Below are positions 34,313 to 43,695 of a stretch of 64,000 nucleotides of DNA, in pieces. The translations under genes were made by a program, and so were the position numbers. Position 1 is the stretch's first letter. Every line of letters begins with the position of its first letter. The notes beneath the pieces were generated by a model. It was not told the DNA's origin, searched no databases, and worked only from the letters and a program-made list of their open reading frames with translations. Source of the DNA: Salinirubellus salinus (GTDB lineage: Archaea; Halobacteriota; Halobacteria; Halobacteriales; Haloarculaceae); contig NZ_CP104003.1 in NCBI RefSeq assembly GCF_025231485.1, forward strand, positions 3,162,001-3,226,000. The letters are read 5' to 3'.

Positions 34313-34465
34313 TCAGTGATTCTCGTGGATGTGGTTGCGCAGCGAATCGGTGTCGTCGAACTTCTCGTCGCACTCGGCACACGTGTTGTGGTGAAGCGCG
34401 ACGTGCTGGGTCACGCCAGCAGCGCTCTGGAACTGTGCATCGCAGCTGGAGCAGGTGTACGACAT
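34313..34465 (-). CDS. Small two-finger zinc-binding protein, 50 residues
   Basis: ATG 34465 to TGA 34313 encodes MSYTCSSCDAQFQSAAGVTQ, HVALHHNTCAECDEKFDDTD, SLRNHIHENH: two C2H2-type fingers (CxxC...HxxxH and CxxC...HxxxH). Such micro-fingers are common in haloarchaea and may bind nucleic acid or buffer zinc. AT-rich DNA upstream (34466-34520) serves as promoter. Downstream lies the TrmO-like gene on the same strand. Confidence 0.75.
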   Translation of the reverse strand: MSYTCSSCDAQFQSAAGVTQHVALHHNTCAECDEKFDDTDSLRNHIHENH

Positions 34466-34603
34466 TACATTAACAACCGAGTCTCCGAGACACTAAAAGG
34501 GTTATTAAAAATGGGGCCAGAGTGATTGATACGGACTAGTAAATCGACTCTCCAGCTAACTAAGATTGACCGGGTGGGACGTCCAAAAAGCCCGGCCCGA
34601 CCA

Positions 34604-34619
34604 GAGCTAAGTCAGCTCT
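34604..34619. terminator. Small hairpin after the cobW-3 unit
   Basis: AGAGCT AAGTC AGCTCT (perhaps 6-bp stem, 5-base loop within 34604-34620) overlaps the stop codon of the HEAT-like gene. A terminator role is possible but no T-run follows. Confidence 0.25.
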
Positions 34620-34873
34620 GTTGCCCGTTCACGGAGGGGCTGTGCGAGGCTTCTGTCGTCGGCCAGCGTCTCGAGTTCGTTCTTCGCTCGGCACTGACCG
34701 AGAGCATTCAGTGCTCGGCGGCGATACCGCCCGTCGAGGCCACTCATGACGACGACGAGGCGAAGTTGAGTGGTTGCCCTTGCTGCCGCGAGTCCGTCGA
34801 CGGCGTCTTCCCGAGCGTCCCGCGGTACGTTCTTGCCGACGACTGTCTGAAAGAGCGAGCGTGGTGAGGACAT
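34607..34873 (-). CDS. Small HEAT-repeat-like protein downstream of cobW-3
   Basis: An 88-residue protein starting two bases after the cobW-3 stop. The C-terminal half YRRRALNALGQCRAKNELET, LADDRSLAQPLRERA looks like one or two HEAT-type helical repeats. It is cotranscribed with cobW-3 and may be a binding partner. No known family could be named with confidence. Confidence 0.6.
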   Translation of the reverse strand: MSSPRSLFQTVVGKNVPRDAREDAVDGLAAARATTQLRLVVVMSGLDGRYRRRALNALGQCRAKNELETLADDRSLAQPLRERATELT

Positions 34874-34875
34874 CG

Positions 34876-36150
34876 TCAGTCGGCGAGGCCGACCTCTTCG
34901 GCACTGTTCTCGGCCGCTTCGGTGTCGTCGCTCTCCGCCGCTTCATCGTCGGAGTCGAACGTCGGGAAGCGGTCTTCGAATGCGCCCCAGTCGCCGTCCA
35001 TCTCCTCGTCGGTCAGCGTCGCTGCATCGAGATCTGTTCGGAGCGCGTCGTGGTCCATGTCGGTGCCGATGAGGACGAGTCGTGTTCCTCTGTCACCCCA
35101 CTCCTCGTCCCACGCTTCCTCCAGCTGAGGGTTCGTCTCGAAGTAGACCTCGCGCTCCTCGGTCGGAAGGGCCGCAATCCACCCGCCTGCAGGTGCGATT
35201 CGGATAGAGTGGCCAGCAGCATCTACCCCGAGTGTCATATCCTCACGCCCCGCGAGCCAGAAGTGGCCCTTCGATCTGACGACGTTCGTCGGAAACTCGT
35301 CCAGCAGCTCGGCGAATCGTTCGGGGTGGAACGGTCGGCGGGATTCGAAAACGAACGAGGTGACGCCGTGTTCCTCCTCCGCAGAGGCGTGCGGCTCCTG
35401 AAGTTCGCGTATCCAGCCGGCGGACCGACTCGCTGCTTCGAAATCGAACCGACCGGTGTCGACGATCGCTTCGGGGTCGACGGCGCCGTGTTCGGTTCGG
35501 AGGATCTCCGCGCGTGGTTGCAGCACCTCGATCATCTCTTCGATTTCTTCGAGCGTCTCCTCGTCGACGAGGTCACACTTGTTCAACAGGAGGACGTCAC
35601 AGAACTCGATCTGTTCGACTAAGAGACTTCCAAGCTCCTTCTCGGTGTCGCCGTCCATCAGCGATTCCTTCGAATCGAACGTCGTCCAGAACTGGTGGGC
35701 GTCGACCACGGTGACCGTCGTATCGAGGTCGTAGTAGTCCATCGCCTCGATACCGGTCTCCTCGTAGAACTCCGTGGGATCGAGGTCGCCCTGGTCGAAT
35801 CCCATGGTGAGCGTCTGGGCGACGGGCAACGGTTCGGCGACGCCAGTCGACTCGATGACCAGGTAGTCGAACTCGCGAGCTTGTGCGAGCTTCGCGAGCG
35901 CGTCCAGCAGGTCGCCGCGCAACTCACAACAGATGCAGCCGTTCGACAGTTCGATTAGATCCTCGTCGTCCTCCGAGATGTCCGAGTGTTCGGCCACACG
36001 CTCGGCGTCGACGTTCACTTCCCCCATGTCGTTGACGAGGACCGCGACGTCCAGGTCCGTTCGCGTGTTCAGGAGGTTGTTCAGCACGGTCGTCTTGCCC
36101 GCACCGAGGTTGCCGCTCAGCACGGTGACGGGAATCGTATCTCGACTCAT
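34876..36150 (-). CDS. COG0523 (CobW/ZNG1) GTPase, putative metallochaperone 3
   Basis: The third G3E GTPase of the window, 424 residues: Walker A GNLGAGKTT, CICC at residues 72-75, NKCD at about 182, and a CobW_C domain from about 262 (TSFVFESRRPFHPERFAELL). The C-terminal 25 residues are an acidic tail. It lacks the His linker of cobW-2. It is divergent from the FAD-uS14-FeoB operon through a 64-base bidirectional promoter, which argues for shared regulation. Confidence 0.93.
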   Translation of the reverse strand: MSRDTIPVTVLSGNLGAGKTTVLNNLLNTRTDLDVAVLVNDMGEVNVDAERVAEHSDISEDDEDLIELSNGCICCELRGDLLDALAKLAQAREFDYLVIESTGVAEPLPVAQTLTMGFDQGDLDPTEFYEETGIEAMDYYDLDTTVTVVDAHQFWTTFDSKESLMDGDTEKELGSLLVEQIEFCDVLLLNKCDLVDEETLEEIEEMIEVLQPRAEILRTEHGAVDPEAIVDTGRFDFEAASRSAGWIRELQEPHASAEEEHGVTSFVFESRRPFHPERFAELLDEFPTNVVRSKGHFWLAGREDMTLGVDAAGHSIRIAPAGGWIAALPTEEREVYFETNPQLEEAWDEEWGDRGTRLVLIGTDMDHDALRTDLDAATLTDEEMDGDWGAFEDRFPTFDSDDEAAESDDTEAAENSAEEVGLAD

Positions 36151-36152
36151 CT

Positions 36153-36213
36153 GTTATTAAGACTAGAGCGTATATTATTTATAATTGGCTATCTACTACC
36201 TCGTGTTGTTAAC
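36153..36213. promoter_or_regulatory. Bidirectional promoter with two GTTNNNAA[C/G] sites
   Basis: GTTATTAAG at 36153-36161 stands 2 bases from the cobW-3 start, and GTTGTTAAC at 36205-36213 stands one base from the FAD-gene GTG. Between them is TATATTATTTATAATT (36170-36185), which offers TATA boxes in both directions. Both transcripts would be nearly leaderless with the motif over the start sites. Confidence 0.5.
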
Positions 36214-36214
36214 A

Positions 36215-37366
36215 GTGACAGCAGAAGAAGCACGTAAACACGAGTCGCTCGACGTCGCAATCGTCGGTGCAGGCGCTGCTGGCGTCGGTGTTGGGGCCGT
36301 CCTCGCGGACCTTGGTCTCGACTCGTACGCCATCCTCGAGCGAGACGAAGTCGGAGCGTCGTTCCAACAGTGGCCAGCGGAGATGCGGTTCATCACGCCA
36401 TCGTTTCCCAGCAACAACTTCGGTTGCCGGGATCTCAACGCCGTCACTACTGACACCTCACCGGCATTTGCGCTCGACCGTGAACACCCGACCGGCAGAG
36501 AGTACGCCGAATATCTCCAAGGAGTCGCCGAGTTTCACGACCTACCCGTCCGGACCGGTGTCGAAGTGGAGTCGGTACAGCGACACGACGACGGGTTCGT
36601 CCTTCATATGTCGACTGGCGCTGTCATCCAGAGCAGGTTCGTCGTCTGGGCGGCCGGCCAGTTCGGGCAACCGAACGACGAGCCGTTCCCCGGCGCGAGT
36701 CACTGCGTCCACAACGCCCGAGTCGAGTCCTGGAGTACGTTCGTCGACGAGTGTGTCGAGGACCCCATCGTCATCGTCGGCGGGTACGAGAGCGGTATCG
36801 ACGCGGCCCTCGCACTCGCCGACCTGGGTCAGAACGTGCTCGTCGTCGACGAGGACGGGCCGTGGCAGTTCCGAGGACCAGATCCGAGCGAAGTGCTCTC
36901 CCCGTATACGAGCCAGCGGCTGCGGAAGGCACTCGAAGACGACGCACCGATCGCCCTCGAAGACGGAATCCGCGTCGAGCGCGTCGACATCGAGGAAGGG
37001 ACGTTCGATCTACTCGGTACCGACGGAAGCTCGTTTACGACACGGAATCGACCGGTGCTCGCAACTGGATTCGAGCGCGGACTCGGTCTCGTCGACGAAC
37101 ACTTCGAATCCGAGAATGGCCAGCTACGGTTGACCGAACGGGACGAGTCGACCATTACCCCCGGCTTGTTCCTTGCCGGTCCACAGGTCGCGCACAACGG
37201 CCAGCAGTTCTGCTTCATCTACAAGTTCAGACAGCGCTTCGCCGTCGTCGCCGACGAAATCGCCACCAGACTCGACGTCGACCGAACTCCTCTCGACGAG
37301 TATCGTGAGAAGAGCATGTTCCTCGACGATTTGTCTTGCTGCGAACCCGACATGTGCGACTGCTAA
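36215..37366 (+). CDS. FAD-dependent oxidoreductase with Cys-rich tail
   Basis: A 383-residue flavoprotein of the flavin-monooxygenase/thioredoxin-reductase-like superfamily. It has [20 protein letters not shown] near the N terminus, the [18 protein letters not shown] motif, a second nucleotide fold [20 protein letters not shown] at about 190, and VLATGFE. It ends [10 protein letters not shown], four Cys in the last nine residues, a possible metal or disulfide site. GTG 36215 was chosen because the promoter lies just before it; a TTG at 36185 is also open. First gene of an operon with the uS14-like, FeoB-like and small protein genes. Confidence 0.82.
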   Translation: MTAEEARKHESLDVAIVGAGAAGVGVGAVLADLGLDSYAILERDEVGASFQQWPAEMRFITPSFPSNNFGCRDLNAVTTDTSPAFALDREHPTGREYAEYLQGVAEFHDLPVRTGVEVESVQRHDDGFVLHMSTGAVIQSRFVVWAAGQFGQPNDEPFPGASHCVHNARVESWSTFVDECVEDPIVIVGGYESGIDAALALADLGQNVLVVDEDGPWQFRGPDPSEVLSPYTSQRLRKALEDDAPIALEDGIRVERVDIEEGTFDLLGTDGSSFTTRNRPVLATGFERGLGLVDEHFESENGQLRLTERDESTITPGLFLAGPQVAHNGQQFCFIYKFRQRFAVVADEIATRLDVDRTPLDEYREKSMFLDDLSCCEPDMCDC

Positions 37367-37368
37367 TC

Positions 37369-37554
37369 ATGACCCGAGATACTCCGAAGAGAGACAGCCG
37401 AACCGAGCAAGCAAACGAGGCGAGAGACGACGACCGACACGTCTGTCGGATGACGGGCCGCGAACAGGGTCTCGTCGGGAAGTACGACATCTGGCTCTGT
37501 CGGCAGTCGTTCCGTGAACTGGCTCCGAAGATGGGATTCACAAAATATGACTGA
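37369..37554 (+). CDS. Ribosomal protein uS14 paralogue lacking two zinc cysteines (C-minus form)
   Basis: A 61-residue protein whose C-terminal part [20 protein letters not shown], then [11 protein letters not shown], is unmistakably archaeal uS14 (30S subunit, decoding-site side). Archaeal and eukaryotic uS14 normally has CxxC...CxxC binding one zinc. Here it reads C26-R-M-T29 and C44-R-Q-S47, so two of four ligands are lost. The N-terminal 24 residues are a variable acidic/basic extension. It lies between a FAD gene and a FeoB-like gene (8-base overlap with the latter), not in a ribosomal operon. By analogy with bacterial Zur-regulated C-minus paralogues it probably replaces the zinc form under zinc shortage (inference). 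Confidence 0.85.
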   Translation: MTRDTPKRDSRTEQANEARDDDRHVCRMTGREQGLVGKYDIWLCRQSFRELAPKMGFTKYD

Positions 37555-39256
37555 CACACCGGGCCTCACAGGTAACGTCCCATCGACGGACGACGACGGA
37601 AAGGAAACCGTCGTGGTCGTCGGTAAAGAGAGCGTCGGGAAGTCGGAACTCGTCGCTGGCCTCTCCGGGACGACGCCGAAGACTGGGAACTTCCGGGGAA
37701 CGACCGTCGACGTCGAGCGATACGAGTCGGACGAGTTCGTCTTCGTCGATACACCCGGCATCCTGCTCGGGACGGACACCGAGACCACCCGAACGGCGAT
37801 CAGCGCCGTCGAAGCAACCGAGACCGTGTTACTCGTCGTTCGCGCGACGAACATCGACGACGACCTCGGAGACCTGCTGCCGCTGGTGCAGGGAAAAGTC
37901 GGCGCGATCGCGGTGACGTTCTGGGACAAGGTCGAGAATCAGCCAGAGGCGCGTGAAAAATTGAACGCGCTCGCCGACGATCTCGGCGTCCCGCTCGCGC
38001 CGGTGGACGCGCGAAACGTCTCCCCCGTCGCAACTGACGGCGGGGACGCTGCGATCGACGGAGGTGACCGAAATCAACTGGTCAGCGTGCTTCACGACGC
38101 CGACGAGTTCCCAGGTCGGGTCGACCGGCAAACGGGAATTCATCTCGATCCCCCGGAGACGGTTCTCGAGCATCCGCTTCTCGGCCCGTTAGTCAGTATT
38201 GCCTTGCTCCTGTTGCCCGCCGCGGCCGCAGTCCACTTCGCAAACGCTGCGGCGGCCGAACTCTCCCCCCGAGTGGGTACGCTCTTGGAACCCGCGGTCC
38301 AGTGGGCCAACGCTCTTCCAGGACCGCTCGCAGCAGTTCTGGGTGGCGACTACGGCCTGCTCTCGATGGGACCGTTCCTGTTCGTCTGGGCTGGGCCGAC
38401 CATCCTCATCTTCGCGGTCTTCATGGCCGTCTACAAGCAGAGCGGACTCGTCACGCGAATCACCGCCTCACTCCATCCACACCTTCGGCGCGTGGGGCTC
38501 ACCGGTCGGGACCTCGTTCGTGTGGTGATGGGATTCGGGTGTAACGTCCCGGCGGTCACCAGCACTCGAGGCTGTTCGGATTGTACGCGCCGAACGACCG
38601 TCTCGGCGATCGGGTTCGGGTCGGCCTGTTCCTACCAGTTCCCAGCGACGCTCGCCGTGTTCGCAGCCGTCGAGATGCCGTGGCTCGTCCTCCCGTATCT
38701 CGGGGTTCTCACGACCACGACGCTCGTCTACGCGCGTCTAATCGCACCCGAGCGTGCGCGAACGTCGTCACTCGCAACCGAGAACCGTGCGTTCCTCCAG
38801 TGGCCGACCTGGCAGTCAGTATGGCGCGAGACCAGAACCGTGATTCGGAGTTTCTTCCTGAAGGCGCTCCCTGTCTTCGCCGGGATCGTCCTCGCCGCAT
38901 CACTGCTCGATTATCTCGGCGTCTTAGACGTGATTGGAGAGGCACTCGGACCAGTGATGGGGCTGTTCAACCTCCCCGGTGAGACAGCACTCGTCGTGGT
39001 TCTGGGGTCGATCCGCAAGGACGGTTTGCTCCTGTTACAGTCGGATGGCCTCAGCGCGACGCTGTCCGCGATGACGCCCGTGCAGGTACTGACGGCCGTC
39101 TACCTCGCGGGAGTATTGCTTCCGTGTCTGGTGACGGCGATCACGGTCGCGAAGGAACTCTCCCCGAGGTACGCTGGTCGGATGCTGCTCCGGCAGGCAG
39201 CAGCTGCGACCGGCTTCTCGCTACTCATCGGATGGGGCGGTGCTGTCCTCTTCTAG
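37547..39256 (+). CDS. FeoB-like GTPase-coupled metal permease
   Basis: Membrane transporter of the FeoB family (569 residues) with an N-terminal G domain and a C-terminal nucleoside-recognition/gate region. The G1 motif is GKESVGKS rather than the usual FeoB NPNVGKS, and G3 is DTPG. The membrane part has the paired gates ([20 protein letters not shown] with two Cys, and [13 protein letters not shown]) and about eight spans. It has no FeoA partner. The operon contains a zinc-sparing uS14 paralogue and faces cobW-3, so the cargo may be zinc or another divalent metal instead of iron (inference). Confidence 0.85.
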   Translation: MTDTPGLTGNVPSTDDDGKETVVVVGKESVGKSELVAGLSGTTPKTGNFRGTTVDVERYESDEFVFVDTPGILLGTDTETTRTAISAVEATETVLLVVRATNIDDDLGDLLPLVQGKVGAIAVTFWDKVENQPEAREKLNALADDLGVPLAPVDARNVSPVATDGGDAAIDGGDRNQLVSVLHDADEFPGRVDRQTGIHLDPPETVLEHPLLGPLVSIALLLLPAAAAVHFANAAAAELSPRVGTLLEPAVQWANALPGPLAAVLGGDYGLLSMGPFLFVWAGPTILIFAVFMAVYKQSGLVTRITASLHPHLRRVGLTGRDLVRVVMGFGCNVPAVTSTRGCSDCTRRTTVSAIGFGSACSYQFPATLAVFAAVEMPWLVLPYLGVLTTTTLVYARLIAPERARTSSLATENRAFLQWPTWQSVWRETRTVIRSFFLKALPVFAGIVLAASLLDYLGVLDVIGEALGPVMGLFNLPGETALVVVLGSIRKDGLLLLQSDGLSATLSAMTPVQVLTAVYLAGVLLPCLVTAITVAKELSPRYAGRMLLRQAAAATGFSLLIGWGGAVLF

Positions 39257-39259
39257 TCG

Positions 39260-39670
39260 ATGACCACCGACACTATGACGCTCGCGTTCGAGCTTGCGGC
39301 GCTTCGGCAGGTTCGTGAGCCACAGGCGGTGGTCGTCGATGCACGCCGATGGGCGCGAAACGTCGGTCTCGTCTCGACCGGGTCCTGCACCGCTCACGCC
39401 TTCAGTGCCGAGCACCTCATTCGTCGAGACTTCCAGGTCGCGCCGACCACCTCGAGCTTCCAGCACCTCTCTAGCCGGCACACGACCGAGAGACATGTTC
39501 TGGTCGGAGAGGCTCCCGACCGTCCCGATTACCTCCCTCAGCATCACTGGGAGTATTTCGCTCTCGCAGACGCTGCGAGTGCTGCTGGCTGGGAAATCGA
39601 GAATAAAGAAACCACGTCACGGATACAATTGACCTCCTGGTTGGCTCGTGTACTCAGGAGCTTAGGATGA
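39260..39670 (+). CDS. Small conserved protein B, paralogue of the one at 33303
   Basis: A 136-residue protein with MTLAFELAALRQVREPQAVV, GLVSTGSC..., RRDFQVAPTTSSFQHLSSRH and ERHVLVGEAP aligning with the protein at 33303. It starts three bases after the FeoB-like stop. Function unknown; its place at the end of the second metal operon repeats the arrangement of the first. Confidence 0.72.
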   Translation: MTTDTMTLAFELAALRQVREPQAVVVDARRWARNVGLVSTGSCTAHAFSAEHLIRRDFQVAPTTSSFQHLSSRHTTERHVLVGEAPDRPDYLPQHHWEYFALADAASAAGWEIENKETTSRIQLTSWLARVLRSLG

Positions 39671-39736
39671 GAGATACCGGTAGGAGAGTGCCTCAAGAGT
39701 GGGGATAATCGAGTATCAGAGATCCTACGTCCGGAA

Positions 39737-40114
39737 CTATCCGTTGACCCCAGTGATGTCCCAGGCATCACCCGAACTCCCGGAGGAATCAAATTCGGGG
39801 GCGCTAATCAGGACGAAGGCACTTTCTTCCTCACCGTTCCTGATCTGCCTCGTTGCCTCGGGCGCGATCCAGACGGCATCTCCCTCTTCAACAGGCACCG
39901 ATTCTTGATCGATTTGGACTTCTGCAGCCCCGCTGACCAGCACGTAAACTTCCTCGTGCTCATCATCGACGTGGTCGTGCGGTTCACTGTTCCATCCTGG
40001 AGGGCATCGAGAGAACGTCACGCCAACCTGTCGACAGCCGAGCGGTTCACTGAGGAAATGCTTCGCATCCGAAACCTGTTCGACGTCCTCGTAGTTCACC
40101 TTCCGATAGCTCAT
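39737..40114 (-). CDS. Cupin domain protein
   Basis: A 125-residue single-domain cupin. Motif 1 is PHDHVDDEHEEVYVLVSGAAE (metal ligands His, His, Glu) and motif 2 is GDAVWIAPEATRQIRN, where the usual last His is missing. Cupins range from enzymes to sensors; no specific role can be given. It is convergent with the metal operon and lies near the right end of the island. Confidence 0.85.
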   Translation of the reverse strand: MSYRKVNYEDVEQVSDAKHFLSEPLGCRQVGVTFSRCPPGWNSEPHDHVDDEHEEVYVLVSGAAEVQIDQESVPVEEGDAVWIAPEATRQIRNGEEESAFVLISAPEFDSSGSSGDAWDITGVNG

Positions 40115-40370
40115 GTACGCAGTCCCGAGTTCGAAGTATTAATATTTCATGTAGAATTAGCTATCATTGGTAACAATGGGGCAAATAGTAACAGTCTCTT
40201 TTCCGGTAGGGCGAGATATTCGTCTACACGAGTAGTATCCAAATACGCAGGTAGCGCCACAGAACGGCCGTTTCCGCGGCCACATCCATCGCGCCTCTCC
40301 TACCTGGAATTAATGGCGGAATCGCTCTCGGCTTCCTCCACCGGCGCGCATCTCCACGCGTACTACCTGA

Positions 40371-40934
40371 TTCGAGGAGAGAGTCCCGCCGTTCACGGCG
40401 GGCGTGAATCCAACCACTTACAGTCCGAACCACGCGCTTATGCCCGCCTGGGTCATCTCTCCGGTAACTCAACGCGGAAAAGTGGAGGTGGTTTGGCGTT
40501 CCTCCCGTCGGCGTGGTCGATAACAGACCTTCGACCGGGCCACGCCCACCGACGCACCTGCCGAAAGGCGGGTATCAACAACGCGAGCCTGCCGCGATTG
40601 AGCCTGTCCACCGTGGCAGAAAGGACAGGCGTGTCGATGGCACGACCCGTGCCCGGACGCGGAGCAATCGGCGTCCGGGGGCATCCCCCAACCCCTTCGC
40701 GGGCGACGGGGATGCACGGTGCAAGGAGATACCGCGTCCCTCGGGACGCGCAACCCGCCACATCCCTCACGGGACTCACGTATCGCGCACAAACCGAGAC
40801 ACCCCGCTCACGCGGGTGGATTTGCCCCCGTCGGACGCACCGGAGTCCCATGCACCGTTTTCAGTGGTGCGATGGCCGGAGCGGCCCCGAGCGCGGATGG
40901 GGAACCCTCGTCGTTCACGACGAGGAGGATGTCA
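40371..40934 (+). mobile_element. TnpB-type MITE of about 560 bp beside mutS
   Basis: The left end TTCGAGGAGAGAGTCCCGCC with stem CCCGCCG TTCA CGGCGGG and GCGTGAATCC matches the other left ends of this window. The right end GGAACCCTCGTCGTTCACGA then CGAGGAGGATGTCA matches the right ends. The interior has a coding-like tail in one frame (GGFAPVGRTGVPCTVFSGAM then SADGEPSSFTTRRMS) typical of haloarchaeal TnpB C termini, but no RuvC domain. It shares GTCGATGGCACG with the remnant at 5195. 40115-40370 holds no gene. Confidence 0.65.
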
Positions 40935-41001
40935 TGAAGACATCGAGTCACGCTACCGTGAGCGAATCTATCGCCTCTTCCAGCCGAGAGGAGACACGTC
41001 G

Positions 41002-43695
41002 TCACTCCTCTTCTAGCCGGGACTGCCACTCCTGCACTTTTGCGAGCAGTTCTACCGGGGGTGTTTCGTTGACATCCGTCCCACGAAGTTCATCTAGCAC
41101 GGATTCGGTCGCCGGGTCGAGTGCGTCATCTTTCCCCCCATCAGCGGTCGCCGCTCGTCCGTCCGGCGGCGCGTCGCGCCGCCCGCCGCCCGAGAACTGG
41201 CCGGTCCCGAGGTCGAACACGACCTGCTGGGTCTCACCGCCCTCGCGCTCGCTGCCGAGGACGTCGATCGCTTCGTCCTCGCGGAGCCGGCGGAGCACCT
41301 CGCGGGCTCGTGAGACGACCGGGTCGGGGACACCGGCCAGCTCCGCGACGTGAATCCCGTACGAGCGGTCCGTCGCCCCGTCGACGACCGACCGGAGGAA
41401 GGTGACGTCCCCGTCGCGCTCTTCGGCGGCGACGTGGACGTTCTCGACGCCGTCGATGTGTTCTGCGAGCCCGGTCAGTTCGTGATAGTGCGTGGCGAAC
41501 AGCACCTTCGGCGAGGCGACGTTCGACTGGGCGGACGAGAGGTACTCGGTCGCGGCCCACGCGATACTGATGCCGTCGTACGTCGCGGTCCCTCTGCCCA
41601 CCTCGTCCAGAATTACCAGTGAGTCCTCGGTCGCGGAGTGCAGGATGTTCGAGAGCTCCTGCATCTCGACCATGAACGTCGAGCGGCCCTGTGCGAGTTC
41701 GTCGAGCGCGCCGACGCGGGTGTAGATGCCGTCGACGAGCCCCACCGTCGCGCGGTCGGCAGGGACGAAACTACCCACCTGCGCGAGCAGCACGATCAGC
41801 GCCGACTGGCGCATGTAGGTCGACTTCCCGCTCATGTTCGGCCCGGTGACGACGAGGAAGCGGCGCTCGTCGTCGGTATCCGTACACATCCGGAGGTCGT
41901 TCGGCACGAACTCGACGTCCTGCTCCACGACCGGGTGCCGACCGGCGGTCACGTCCAGGTCGTCACTGTCCGTCAACTCGGGGCGGGTCCAGTCGTTGCG
42001 CACGGCGTGGGTCGCCAGCGACGCCAGCGTGTCCAGTTCCGCGACGGCCCGACCGACCGACTGGAGCAGGTCGGCCCGCTCGGCCACCCGCTCGCGCAGT
42101 TCCCGAAAGAGTTCGTACTCCAGTTCCCCGCGGGCCTCCTCCAGCCTGAGTATCTCGCGTTCTTTCTCCCGGAGTTCGGGCGTGACGAACCGCTCTGAGT
42201 TCTTCAGCGTCTTGATGGCCTCGTACCGTTCGGGGACGTCGTCGGCCTGACTCTTGCCCACCTGCACGTAGTAGCCGTCCGTCTTGTTCCGGTCGACCGA
42301 GAGCCGCGAGAGGCCTGTCTCGCGTTTCTCGCGCTCGGCGAGCGTCTCTACCCACTCCAGCGCGCTCTCGTGGCGCTCGACCAGCTCGTCGAGTTCGTCG
42401 TCGAACCCGCGGCACAGGAGGCCACCCTGCGTCACCGTGTTCGGGGGGTCCTCGGCCAGCGCCTCGGCCAGCGTCTCACGCAGGTCGGCGGCGGCCTCGC
42501 GGTCGACCGATTCGAGGACGCCCGCGGCCGGGGACTCGCGGAGTCGCTCGGTGTCCAGCGCGGCGTCCAGTTCTGGGAGGAGCGCCAGCGTGTCCCGGAC
42601 CCGCAACAGCGCGCCGGCGTCGGCGCTCCCGCTCACCGACCGGGAGGCCAGTCGTTCGAGGTCCGAGGCCCCCGAGAGGAGTTCGTGGAGTCGCTCGCGG
42701 GCCATCGCGTCGGCCGCCAGCGCGGCCACGCCGGACTGCCGGCGGGCGAGTTCACCGCGACGCTGGAGCGGCCGGGTGAGCCACTCCTTCAGCAGGCGAC
42801 CGCCCGCTGCCGTCTCGGTGTGGTCGACCGTGTCGAGGAGGGACTGCCCCGCCCCGGTCATCGTCTCGACGAGTTCGAGGTTGCGCTGGGTGGTGGCGTC
42901 GAGCGTCACCTGCTCGTCCGGGTCGTACGTGCCGATGCGGGTGACCGAGGCGAGCACCCCGACGCCCGTCTCGTCGACGTACGCGAGCGCCGCGCCGGCG
43001 GCCCGCGTCGCCACCGCATCGGCGCCCGAAGCGTCGTCGAGGCCGACGCTCTCGGCGGCCGCCCCGAACTGCTCGCGGAGGGTGTGACGCGCCCGTCCCG
43101 GCGCGAACGCCTCGGCGTCGTGGAGGGTGAGGGTGGTGTCGACGCGCTCTCTGGCGCGAGTGAGGAACGCGTCGTCGTTGCGCAACTCGGGGCCGGGGAG
43201 GAGTTCCGTGGGGGCGAATCGGTAGAGCTCGGTCAGGGCGCGCTCGCGGGCGTCCGGGCCGGTCACGGCCGTCGCCCGGAACTGCCCTGTCGTCACGTCG
43301 AGGAACGCGAGACCGACGCGGTCGCCCTCGCGGACGACGGTGGCGAGGTAGCGCGCGTCGGTGTCCGTGGGGTCGACCAGCGTCCCCGGGGTCACGACCC
43401 GTGCGACGCGGCGCTCGATGTCCCCGCCGTCCTCGAACTGGTCCGCGACGGCGACCCGGTAGCCACGCTCGACCAGCGCCTTCAGGTACGGCGTGAGGTC
43501 GTCGACCGGCACGCCGGCCATCGAGTAGTTCTCGCCGCCCGAGGAGCGTTTCGACACCTTCAGGTCCAACTCGGCGCCGACCGTCTCGGCGTCGTCACCG
43601 AAGAACTCGTAGAAGTCGCCCATCTGCATCGCCAGCAGGTCCGCCTCGGCCCCCTGTTTCAGGTCGAAGAACTCGCCGACGATACCGTCTGCCAT
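41002..43695 (-). CDS. mutS: DNA mismatch repair protein MutS
   Basis: Recognises mismatches as a dimer. The protein has 897 residues from ATG 43695 (MADGIVGEFFDLKQGAEADL). It has the mismatch-contacting MGDFYEFFGDDA (Phe-x-Glu), connector and lever domains, Walker A GPNMSGKSTYMRQ, Walker B LVILDEVGRGT and the helix-turn-helix end. The upstream open frame to 43845 is not conserved-looking. The last 50 codons or so (41002 to about 41150) use less GC than the rest and have a diverged homologue stranded at 11287, which indicates that the 3' end was replaced when the metal island arrived. Confidence 0.95.
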   Translation of the reverse strand: MADGIVGEFFDLKQGAEADLLAMQMGDFYEFFGDDAETVGAELDLKVSKRSSGGENYSMAGVPVDDLTPYLKALVERGYRVAVADQFEDGGDIERRVARVVTPGTLVDPTDTDARYLATVVREGDRVGLAFLDVTTGQFRATAVTGPDARERALTELYRFAPTELLPGPELRNDDAFLTRARERVDTTLTLHDAEAFAPGRARHTLREQFGAAAESVGLDDASGADAVATRAAGAALAYVDETGVGVLASVTRIGTYDPDEQVTLDATTQRNLELVETMTGAGQSLLDTVDHTETAAGGRLLKEWLTRPLQRRGELARRQSGVAALAADAMARERLHELLSGASDLERLASRSVSGSADAGALLRVRDTLALLPELDAALDTERLRESPAAGVLESVDREAAADLRETLAEALAEDPPNTVTQGGLLCRGFDDELDELVERHESALEWVETLAEREKRETGLSRLSVDRNKTDGYYVQVGKSQADDVPERYEAIKTLKNSERFVTPELREKEREILRLEEARGELEYELFRELRERVAERADLLQSVGRAVAELDTLASLATHAVRNDWTRPELTDSDDLDVTAGRHPVVEQDVEFVPNDLRMCTDTDDERRFLVVTGPNMSGKSTYMRQSALIVLLAQVGSFVPADRATVGLVDGIYTRVGALDELAQGRSTFMVEMQELSNILHSATEDSLVILDEVGRGTATYDGISIAWAATEYLSSAQSNVASPKVLFATHYHELTGLAEHIDGVENVHVAAEERDGDVTFLRSVVDGATDRSYGIHVAELAGVPDPVVSRAREVLRRLREDEAIDVLGSEREGGETQQVVFDLGTGQFSGGGRRDAPPDGRAATADGGKDDALDPATESVLDELRGTDVNETPPVELLAKVQEWQSRLEEE

